Shown piece by piece: positions 1 to 10,300 of a DNA stretch of 64,000 nt. Position 1 is the stretch's first letter, and each line of letters begins with the position of its first letter. Below the pieces are notes generated by a model. The model worked only from the letters and a program-made list of their open reading frames with translations, did not search any database and was not told the origin of the DNA. The DNA lies in NCBI GenBank assembly GCA_041730495.1, contig JBGSBR010000006.1:1-64000 (forward strand), in the 5' to 3' direction. This DNA comes from JBGSBR01 sp041730495 (GTDB lineage: Bacteria > Patescibacteriota > Microgenomatia > UBA1406 > GWC2-37-13). Made by a program: the position numbers and the translations under genes.

Positions 1-352
1 GTATCCACCAGTCATACTTTTTCTCCGGATTAATACTCAAAGTTATTGAGTTGCTTTGCCAGTCATTGATACAAACATCATGTGTATTGCTGCTATCACA
101 AGTATTCGTTTTGACGATCGCATGTGAGACATCTTCATCCCGCACATTGTTACCATCATCGACACGTACTGCATAGGTCGAACTAAGGCTTGGCCCTTCC
201 CAACTTAAGGTAACTTCACTATCATTACACGCAATCTGTAAGTTTGTGACAGTAGAAGCACTAGGGAAATCAAGCGTTTGAATCTGCGCAGAAATCGTCG
301 GAACAAGAAACAATAAAGCTACAACTAATAAAAGTTTGATAAAGGTCCGCAT
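1..352 (-). CDS. Exported protein with FN3-like N-terminal domain (partial)
   Basis: The reading frame starts at the ATG complementary to 350-352 and stays open to the window edge, so only the first 117 codons are visible. Residues 1-22 form a typical signal peptide: MRTF, a long hydrophobic core, then a cleavage site after SA. The mature start contains EVTLSWEG, YAVRVDDG and, near the edge, KYDWWI. These are the tryptophan and tyrosine positions of a fibronectin type III-like beta sandwich, and two cysteine pairs may be disulfides. A -10 box TAGTAT with an upstream TG lies at 369-364, 11 nt before the ATG, and there is no Shine-Dalgarno sequence. It is probably a secreted or surface protein. 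The function is unknown because the C-terminus is missing. Confidence 0.75.
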   Translation of the reverse strand, partial: MRTFIKLLLVVALLFLVPTISAQIQTLDFPSASTVTNLQIACNDSEVTLSWEGPSLSSTYAVRVDDGNNVRDEDVSHAIVKTNTCDSSNTHDVCINDWQSNSITLSINPEKKYDWWI

Positions 353-431
353 AGAGTATATTCATACTACCATGTCCACCGTAAACAAAGAAGAAATAAT
401 CAAATAATGCGTATGATACCTCGTCACGGGA

Positions 432-460
432 TTGACAATATGCTCCCAGCGACGTATAAT
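432..460 (+). promoter_or_regulatory. Consensus sigma-70 promoter of the small HTH gene
   Basis: TTGACA at 432-437 and TATAAT at 455-460 are separated by exactly 17 bp, a perfect consensus. Transcription would start at about 466-468, and the ATG is at 472. The mRNA would therefore have at most a few nucleotides of leader. Confidence 0.88.
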
Positions 461-471
461 CCTCTCGTACT

Positions 472-696
472 ATGTCGGACAAACCCAAACACAAACCTTC
501 TGTATCAATATCAGACTTACCAGATCTTTTGACGATCCGAGAAGTCGCTGATATCTTGCGAGTTTCACCACTCACTATCAAACGTTGGGGTAAAAAAGGC
601 AAACTTCCAGCGATCCGTATCAACTCACGTGGAGATCGTAGATATAAAAAAGAAGTAATTCTTAGACTACTTGGCGAGACTTCAACACTAGAATAA
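472..696 (+). CDS. Small helix-turn-helix (excisionase/MerR-like) DNA-binding protein
   Basis: This 74-aa protein has a helix-turn-helix of the excisionase/MerR-like HTH_17 type at about residues 18-65. LLTIREVADILRVSPLTIKRW is the recognition core, and KLPAIRI plus RRYKKEVILRLL form the wing and last helix. Such proteins bind DNA as small regulators or recombination directionality factors. No integrase or attachment site is visible nearby, so a regulator role is more likely than excision. It is driven by the best promoter in the window (432-460) and is probably read from a leaderless mRNA. It lies next to the giant-protein cluster and could regulate it, but nothing in the sequence proves that. 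Confidence 0.85.
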   Translation: MSDKPKHKPSVSISDLPDLLTIREVADILRVSPLTIKRWGKKGKLPAIRINSRGDRRYKKEVILRLLGETSTLE

Positions 697-699
697 CTC

Positions 700-1278
700 T
701 TAGTTCCACTGCTTATCAGGCACATTCTTACTCAACAATGGATCAGTCGATGACGACGCTTTCATCTGACTTAAGTATTCTTTCAGGTCCCCTATTTCTT
801 TCGGGAAATCAGCATGAACAGCTTCTTGTGGCACTGGTGGTGCTGGCATTATCTCTTCAGTAGTATCTGTTGAAGTATCTGTTGAAGTATCTGTTGAAGT
901 AGGTGCTGGTGTGGCTGGTTGTTGTTGCGGATTTTGTCCAAGCACTGGTGCCAGATATGCGATTCGGAAGTTGATCAACACTGCTGTTATCTCTGCTTGT
1001 AGATTTGGTATCTTTTTACCGAAAAACTCAAAGAGCTGCTCATCTGTAGGATTTGTATCGAGGTACTTATCAAGCTCTTTTTGATCGTCTTCCGAAAGCA
1101 ATCCAATCATATGGCCATTGAGCATCTCATGCACTTCACCGAGCACGGCTGCTTGCACACGAGGTAGTTCTTCGGCAGTGAGTTTGAGATCGGTACGTTG
1201 TTGGAGTAAGTCCGAGACATACGTCATCAGTACTTCTTCATCGGTGATATTTGTATTTATTTGTGGTTGATCAGCCAT
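700..1278 (-). CDS. Small acidic helical protein with Thr/Asp repeat linker
   Basis: The protein has 192 aa and I do not recognise a named family with confidence. Residues 10-105 are predicted helical and acidic, with short blocks such as LLSEDDQKELDKYL and KKIPNLQAEI. The pattern recalls the DUF5663-type domains common in Patescibacteria, but this is an impression only. A Pro/Thr/Asp linker follows (about residues 115-145) with three copies of a TSTD unit, then a second short helix and a polar tail. No signal peptide or membrane segment is seen. It lies directly downstream of the 3483-aa gene on the same strand (44 bp gap) and is probably co-transcribed with it. A similar small helical protein at 27751-28140 lies at the other end of the cluster. 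Confidence 0.72.
   Translation of the reverse strand: MADQPQINTNITDEEVLMTYVSDLLQQRTDLKLTAEELPRVQAAVLGEVHEMLNGHMIGLLSEDDQKELDKYLDTNPTDEQLFEFFGKKIPNLQAEITAVLINFRIAYLAPVLGQNPQQQPATPAPTSTDTSTDTSTDTTEEIMPAPPVPQEAVHADFPKEIGDLKEYLSQMKASSSTDPLLSKNVPDKQWN
863..898 (-). repeat. 12-bp tandem repeat, three perfect copies
   Basis: The 12-bp unit GTATCTGTTGAA (plus strand) occurs three times in a row at 863-874, 875-886 and 887-898. It encodes the Thr/Ser/Asp linker of the 192-aa protein. The unit is a multiple of three, so copy changes would lengthen or shorten the linker without a frameshift. Confidence 0.9.
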
Positions 1279-1322
1279 AGATTACATGGTAATTAATATT
1301 TAAGATGAAGTCAATTATTTCT

Positions 1323-4300
1323 CTATCCTCGAGGCAAAGAATTTACTTGAGGCTCAATCACAATACACGATATGTTGTCTTTTGTTTTACCATTATTATC
1401 TGCTAGTAAACGCTGGATGAAATTTTGAGCTGCATTACCTTGTTTACGGGCAGTTTTCAACATACCTTGTAATCGTGTTGGATTATCTGTGTACTCTTGA
1501 TCTGCTGCTTCAGGCACTCCATCACATGTTAATAAATATGCTTCGCCTGGTTGTAATGGATCAAGTCTTTGAATTACGAATCTAGCACCTTGTGTAAGTA
1601 GCTCTTTAGTAATCACATTGCGATAAGGATCATTTTTGGCCTCAGTAGGACTAATTACGCCATTTTTCCACTTTTGATAAATGACATTATCGTCAGTGGT
1701 CACTTGACTTAAACCTTGACTTGTCTGCTTATAGATACGAGAATCTCCGATATTAGCAGCAAAAAACTTATCATTGATACTAAAAATCATACTTGCAGTT
1801 GTTCCTCCGCCTCTTACATCATCAATACTCCCAGCTTCATTTTGTATGAAACTTCCTATATAATCCAATAATTTTTGTACTTCGGCATCATCACCTGCAT
1901 TTAGCCTATCTCTATTAATATGCGTTGGTTGAAGTCTTCCTTCCATATAATCAGTCATCAGCTGCTCTGTTCTCTTGGCTGCATAAAATGAAGCATTATC
2001 ACCGTTTGCATGTCCACCCATACCATCAAATATTGCAGCCATACTCCACCTTGTCAGATGACCATCTGAACCTTCAGCAATAAGAATCGAATCTTCATCT
2101 CTAGAACGAATTCCTCCTCCACTTGTTGCTGCGCTAAATTTCATAATTTCCCTGCCGGCTCGAAACTGCAAAGCATGGCTAACTACATTGTTACTATCTG
2201 GTTTATCTTCTTCATAAAAAGGCGCTTTATATGCCCAAGGCAAAATAATTCTATTTTGCTGGTTAAAATTTATCGGTTCTGAACTTAATCTATTTTCTGC
2301 ACGAGTACGAGCTGGTGCTTCAGTGGTTGCAGCTGCTATGCCACCTATCTGCCAGCCCATCTCAGCTGCATGACGTTTCATGAATGCTGCGGCAAACTCA
2401 TTGGGATACTTTTCTGATGGAAGATTACGATATATCCTCTCTTGCTGCTGTACCAGCTCATCTATTGTATCTATATAAAAGTCCCGTGATAGTCGCTCTT
2501 TATGTGTATCATAGTACTGCTGGAGTGTTCCTTCGGCAAGCATTTTTTTTACCGTTGGCGGAACTAATCCCTTTACAGGCAATGTGTCCATTTCTCTTTG
2601 TCGATCTAGCTGATAAGCAGCAAGCGGATCTGAGCTGTTTTTATATTTATTGAGGAAGTAATGTGCATGGCCAAACTCATGCAACGCTATAAAGGTAGTA
2701 AGTAACTCTGGATTCCGTTCAATACTTGGTCCCGCCATATTAATTAGCTCTACAGACTGAAGTACGGATTGTCTTCTTTCACGTATTAATTTTTCTGCTA
2801 AAGCTCGTTGATCTGTTTGGTGAAGTAAGATCCCAGAAGTTGGATTTGCTGCTGTAGGTCGTAACCATATACCTGCAGTATATTCAAGATTTGAATATTG
2901 CTGTGGCGTACCTAATGCTATGTATAATGATTGCATTTCAGGATAATCTTGCATCAGTTTGTCGTACATCAGGGCATAAGGAGGATAAAATGCTTCAAGT
3001 TTAGAACGCTGCTCAGCCACATTACGATTTATCGCTGTATCCACGACAGCTTCTGCTCTACTGATTGGTGTTGAATTAGAAGTAGCAGGTGGCGCTGTCG
3101 GTGCTTGTCGTTTGACCAAATCAATCATCTTATCTTTATCGACACTATGACTGAGGAACTCGATCCAACGCAGGTGGTGAGGTTGGACAGCATTAGCTAC
3201 TAATACTCTTTCTAGCTCCTGTATACGTTGTTGCCACATTGTAGTTACTTCATTTGGAGTTAATTCTATTGTTGTTTGTGATCCATTATCAAACTTTGAA
3301 AGGAGTTTCTTTAAATCATTATTCACACCTGGTCCCTCCTTAACATCATTCACCAAAAAAAGGTTAACTGACATTCCATTCAAACCTGGTATTGGCTGTT
3401 TTTGTACTTGCAACCATTCACCCAATAAAGCCTGGTCTCTTTGATGCACTTTTAACACAATCGCAGCAAGATCTTTATACAAAAGTGCTTGCGCTTGTGG
3501 ATTTGCTGCAGAAGCAGCAGCCAATCCAAATAATCCAGAATCATTGTTTGTAGTAGCTTCACCATTCAAAAATCTTTTATCCTGTGCCGCTTCGTTTGGA
3601 TTACCGTCACCAAGTGTGAACACATAAGGCACTACTGCACGATTCACTCTCGGCTGCCCATTGATATTTACTACAAACGGTTTAACTAATCTCAAATTAC
3701 GAATATCAGCGTCAGTTACTTGTAGATCAGATGTGTTTGGTACTTGTTGTACATAATATGGCTGTCTTGGATTTACTGGACCTTGCACTAATGCGAATCT
3801 ACTTTCCAAAGGACGTGCTCCCTCAGGTTGTAAACTTGCCTGAGCTTCAGCTAGATTTTGTGGCGGCTGAGTAGTAGGTGCTCTCCTAGCTTTGGCCGCA
3901 ATACTGGCGTCAATATCAGCCATCTTTTGAAGATAATCTTGTGGGTATTGTCTTTGTAAGGCTTGCACTAATCTATTTCTCCATTGCTCAGTTTCTGCTG
4001 GAGCATTTTGAGAGACAAATCCAGCGTAATGATTAATACTATCAACTAGCTCTGCTCGATCACGATAATTAGCAGTACCTATTGCAGCTAAATCTACACC
4101 TACTTGTGCAAATAGCTCTTCCGGCATCACTTCGTTATATTCCAAAATTCTACCTTGAGTGTTTACTGCTGCAGGAGTTTGCTGATTAGCTGAGGTGTTT
4201 TGTGGTTGATTTGGATTCGATATTACACTAGGTGTACGACGGGTATTCGCTCCTGCGGCTGATGTACTTGATCTCTCGACATTCTCTCTCCAGTAAATCG

Positions 4301-7300
4301 GAATCGCATACAACTTAGGTCCCTCAATTGTTGCAGACTCGAAATCGAAGCGTCCTTCACCTGGCACGGATTTGATATCCAGCTGTAACTCTGTATGTCC
4401 AGTAGTCGTATCAAACTGATCAACTAATCCCCCACATCCACGGATAGTCGCAAAAGACTGGAAAACATCATTGCCATTGGCATCTTTCATCAAACGTCCT
4501 GCACTGATAAATCCATTTTTACCCTCTGGATCACCGATATTGAAAACCCATTGTCGACCAGTGAGTTCGGTCGCGATATTGCCGTTTTCAAGTGTAGGAG
4601 TATATGCCTGAGGATTGATCATCATACGACTGAAGTCTGCCACAGTCATCTTTGTCCCATCAGGGAATGACACATAGTTAGTGGTATCGTTGATATTGAA
4701 ATCAAACTTGCCTTGTTCATTGGCAGGCAGGAAAACTCCTTCGTTGGGATGCCCAGGCATACTGACATAAAAGCCAGCTCTTTCATCTGGATTGGTAAAT
4801 ACAGCGTCAACATCTACATTTTCAGGATTTAAACCAAGCTGACGACTAAGGTTATCTGTCATCCCTTCCATCGTCAATGTAATAGTATTATCATTCTTAA
4901 ATGTTTCCAGTCGAAGTTCATTTTCTTCTGAACCAACTGTGTTATAGGCATACCATTCTCGCTTCTCTACTGGAGTCACAAGTCGATTATCAAAATTTCC
5001 ATTGGGATTGGTAAACGTCTCGGTGGTATTCACTTGAAGGGTCGTTTCTGTCAGATGTGGTACGACCTCTGCTGCAACTTGATAATCTGGCTCTTTGATT
5101 AAGTTACCAGTCGCATCAAATCGAGCATTTTCGATCAGTACCTTACCATCTGCAGCTTTCAGATCCCAGGCATTTGGTTTCTGCGGATCTGCTTCCCAGT
5201 GAGTATTTGGTGGGATATGAGTGGTAACAATATTGCCATTTCTATCTCTCGCATCGGTACTGGCCTGCAAAGGTCCAGGTGGGCGCTCGAAGAAACCACC
5301 GGCAGCTTGTGTCTCTTTACCGCCTCCAAAAAAATCCGTAAATAGTTTTGGTTTACCTGCTGGATTGACGAGTACTAGCTCAGATTTACCATCATTATTG
5401 AGATCTTGCATATCAAACTGATGATTCGTGATGTCATATAGCTGAGCTGTACGACTATCAACCATATACTGATGAGGATTGCCTGCAGCATCAGTTAATG
5501 TCTCTATTTTTATAGCAGGTGGCAAAGTTACTTCGTGCGCTCCACCGCTCATCAAATTCACCGTTTCTTTGTGATACAAACTATCTGGTATTTGTTCTGG
5601 CGGTCTAAGCTTACGCCAAATATCACCTGCTCCAAGATATGCTCTTTGCATACCAGTAAGCTGTACCTGTGGATTACCTTGAGCATCAAGCGCAACCGGG
5701 ATTTGACCATAATTAATCTGCGTCCAATGAGTAAGATATTCACCACCTTGTGCTCCTATGGCTTGCACTTCATTCACTGCCCAACGGCCAACAGTACCAA
5801 ATGCCAGCGAAGCACCTGCTGCTTTCAGACCACTGATAGTTGCGTGCCGCGTATTCATTTTCGAGAGACATGACATCGCTGCATGAAGAGATTTACCTTC
5901 AGGTATACTCAGATTTCCCAGCGCATCCATATAGCTATTTACGAGTCCCTCAGCAGTAGCAGTGTCAATATTTAAGCCGTTGCGATTTGCAGCGGATTTA
6001 GTAAGTTCTTTGACTTGTTTCGCGGTGTACTTAATGATGTCATTGCGATCGGTACCGATACGCAGCTGTGCTTCCATCACTGCTTGAGCATTGATAAGAT
6101 CTCCATACCCAGTATTACTGGTGCGAGCAACGTGATTTACTCCTTCGAGGATAGCAGTACGTAACGCACTTAGCTGTTCATTTTCTTTACCTTCGGTATA
6201 ACGCACGAAGTTTTGAGCGATCTTGGTGGCACGTGTTGCCGTGACATCAGTCAATCTCAATCTCGCTTTGGCTTCAGCTACTCTGATCGTCAGTTGCTTC
6301 AACTCCTCTGGTCTGAGAGCTCGCTCTTTAGATTGAGTCACTAGTACATTGATATTATTAGCGAGATCATCTGCAGCTTTCCAATCAACAAACACCTTTT
6401 CAAAATCGAGTCGTCGTTTGGCATCTGCTCCCGAAATTCTACCAAAAGCAGCTTCACGTGATACCTGCACGAAATCTCGCAAATAACGCCCTTTCCAACC
6501 AATGATACTACCATTTGCACTAGTAGCTAGTCCTCCTTCGACCACGCCATTCGTAATACCCACCGCTGCTGCTGCTGTTAGCGGATTCATCGTGAACCAT
6601 TTGACTACTGGTGAAACCATCCGTCCTGGTACATTCAAAGCTGAACCAATCACACCACCACCGATGTATGCAGCTGTAAATCCAGCAGCATCTTTGACAG
6701 CATCCTTTAGATTGACTGCAAAACGTAAACGAGATTGTATTTCTGCAGTTGCACTACGAGTGATATGTCTTTCTTTGATACGACGCATCAGTTTACGTTC
6801 ATACCAGCCAGCTCCTGTTTCACCACGTGCACCACCCCACTCACCTTTACCGAAATAAATATTCATCTCCATGCTATCAAACCCGGCTGCATATTGATCT
6901 GCCCAATGCAGCTTCACTTCTTCAGCGACTTTGGTGACGTTGGTTGCCATCTCGAGGATATTAAGTTGTTTTCTGATATCTTGATCGACGATATCGCTAT
7001 TCTGTAAAGTCGTCAGCATATAAGTATTTATAGTGCTGAGTAAGGCTTCGCGAGTGGCTATCTGACCGGTGGCATACTGTCTGATGATATCCCGGACTCG
7101 CTGTTGTACTTCATTGCGAGCGTCTTCATCTGGTATTACATCCTCAAGTTTGAAACGTTCTTCACCGAGTTCTTTGGAAAATAGTTGTGCATTTTGTTCT
7201 TCGAAACTCAGATCATCAGTATGAGCTGCGAATTTTTCGGCGAGCAGAGTTTGCTCTTCCATCGTGCTTTCAGCGACATTAGTCTTGAAAAAGTCTGCAT

Positions 7301-10300
7301 TCTGAGATTGCAACCACTCACGAGCCATATGCATATCTCCACTTTGGCCGATACCTGTAAGTCCAGTTGCAGTATCTGTCAAATTCAAGATAAATCTATG
7401 GAATGGATTCTTCGTTTTACGCAAATTTTTTCCTCCCTCAATTGCCTTATCAAGTAAACTCAGCTGCACATCGACTGGTATCGTTTCATTCAGTCCAAGT
7501 TTATTATGTACTACTCGCACCACATCAGTTACGAAACGATTATGTTGATGTTTAAAGGCATTATTAAATAGTTGTTTTTGCCATACTTTCTTGAAAAAAG
7601 CGCTCGCAGGACGAACAGTCTTTGATTCTAATTTTTCTCGCCAGTTACGAGGAGGGGGCTCTTTAGTCATATCTAGCGCAAATGAGTGATCTGCGAGCTC
7701 TTCGGTTTGTTGTACATAATGATTGGGGGTCGAGACGATAGCAATATCAAGCGATGTCAATGCAGGACGCGTCTGAGTCTGGGGTTGAGTTTGTGTTACT
7801 GCTTGTGTCTGTTCTCTTGGTCGCACTTCTATTGGTGGCGCAACTATTACTTCTTCTACTTCAGCAGCAGGTTCTGTTTCGGCTTGTGGATGTGGCTCTG
7901 GCGTTGATGTCGGTGCGGGATCACGACTTGGAGTATCAGTAGGTTCAGGTTCTGATGTGGCTGGAGTGGTCGGCGTAGGCTCTGTGGCTGGTGCAGCTGG
8001 GGTTGGTGTTACAGCTGGTACTGCAGGTCGTGCAGTCTCGACGATATACTTGAGTGCTGCAGCTTCAGACTGGATAAACTGTTGCTCGTAGATCATGCCG
8101 AGATCTGCTTCTTGCATCACTTCGCGATTGAGATACAGCGGATCTTTGATCAGTCGAAGATACATTTCCATGCCTTTGAGTGCACGATCATTGAGATCAG
8201 TACCACGGAGCTCACCTAATAGTTGTTTTGCTTCATCCGTTGTATGTCGTTTTGTGCCTGCTCGAGCGGTATCCAGATTTCCAGCTACCGTAAGTACTCT
8301 ATCTCTTACTGATTCATATCCAACAGGCATCATCGTAAGCGTGCCTTTTAGTCCAACCGAAGCATACACTCTTTCATACAGATGTCTTTTAGCTCGATTG
8401 TAAGCTTGACGAGCTTTTAAACGATCAGGGCTTTTTTGATCAGCTGCCTTGATAGTTTCACCCAAGCGGTCTAGTAATTGTTGAAATGTTTCACCTTCTT
8501 GGACTGTAAATCCATATTTAGCAAGTGCAGCATCGAGCAACGCTCGATTCTCAGTATCAATATCGACAGATCCTGCAGCTTCAATGAGTAAATCTGCTGC
8601 TAAGACATCTTTCATTGCTTCAGGATTTTTTTTGCCATTATTGCCTTCAATGAGTGCCATCCAATCACCTTCTTCTTGTGTAAATCCACCTTGATGAGCG
8701 ACTTCTGAGCGGACATCGAGTGATGGTTCCGCCTGCATCGTAGCTCGCAATCCTGCAATAGCTGGATTTGCGATCATCTTCGGTGGTGGCGCGAGCGCTT
8801 CACGACCCATGATCTCAAGTGACATGATCTGTGATGGTGTGACATTGCCAAGCAATGCACTCATCGGATCTTGGACAGTATCGATGACTTGTCGCAGCGG
8901 ATCATCGACATAATCGCCCTGCCATTTCAATCGATCACGGATCATACTGTACACTCGGTCTTGATGTTGTGCTTCAGTTTCACCTGTTCTTTGAGTCATT
9001 TCTGGGATAGCTCTCGCAGCTTGCACGACCTGAGTCGCCCATTTTTTGTGAGCTTCATAGATCGAAGGTACGACCACTGTATATGTCTCTGGTCCTGTTG
9101 CTATCACTTGAGCTACTGAAGTTGCAGTGCCAGGTTCAAGTCCAGCTTTTTTCAGTCCGGCTAAACTCACACCTTGAGCTACACGAGTTTGTTTCATAAA
9201 CTTTCGCGCGTCCACTGCTTTATCTTTGTTATCGACATACATCGGGATTTTATGTTTCGAGATGTCATCGATCCGCTCAGCTGCAGGAGGTGTAGGAGGT
9301 GGAGTTTCACTTGATCCAGGCGTTGGTGGCGGTGGAGTTACTTCTGCAGTGGCTGTTGCAGTTGTTGCTTCAGATCTTGATGCTGGAGTTCGTGCAGGTT
9401 CGGGTGTTGAAGATGTTGCTCGTTTTGGAGCATCGGGCCTCGCTGGTTCTGGTGATGGTGTAGATTGTGCTACTGGGAACTCAATTGCCGCCACAGTAAC
9501 TGGCGGAATCTTTTCTTTACCCGGCATTTCAGCAGCATAACTAATCGGCCAATCAGTACCGAAGTTATGTCCACCAGTCTCTACTTTCACATTTACTTTT
9601 TTGTTTTTATCATCGAGCTCAAGTGCAACCACGTCGCCAACTGCAGTATCTGTACCAAAGACATATTTACCGACTCTCGTAGCACCCACAGCTTCAGTAT
9701 GACCAATCATGATCCCTTTGATACTAGCGCCTTTTTTACGAGCTTGAGCTTGTAGTTGCTGCATTGCTTTCTCCGCAGCTGTGTCATCGCTCATCACATC
9801 GAAGAAAGGCTTACGCATCCAAGCAGGAGACATTGCATCTTGCCTACCAGTTGCCAGCAAATGTACTGTTCTTATTTCATTTTCTAATCCATCACCTTTT
9901 CCTGTAGTTAAGGCTTCACCTATCTTGCGTAAGGATTTTTCTATATCGTCAAAAGCGTCTAGGCCTGTTTTATCTGCAAAACCTGACCAAGTTACACCTT
10001 CGCCATTGCTTCCTTTTTTCTGAGGAGGTATAAGACTTCCGTCTTTATCGACAGGCACACCAGCATGTACTATCAATGCTTCGTTGGCAATCATATACAT
10101 CTTGCCTTTTTTGAAGAGTACAGAAATAAAGTTCCTTAATGGTTCGTTGTTATTTATACGACTTCTTAGTACTTGGAATTTATCATCAGGAATACTTTCA
10201 GATGATTGTTCCCACAGATCATCAATCTTGATACCACAGGCTAATAAGGTATCTCTCCCATTATTTTCATTACTAAGCCATGCTCTCATCGCATCATTGT

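Noticed and set aside
472..696. Excisionase of an integrated element
   Set aside because: No integrase, attachment repeat or phage gene is visible; an ordinary small regulator is more likely.
863..898. Start of a CRISPR-like or satellite array
   Set aside because: Only three 12-bp units without spacers, inside a coding linker.
6502..7457. Several open frames of 60-118 codons on the plus strand opposite the 3483-aa gene
   Set aside because: They have no recognisable protein features, no promoter or ribosome site, and lie in the complement of a long, well-supported coding frame.
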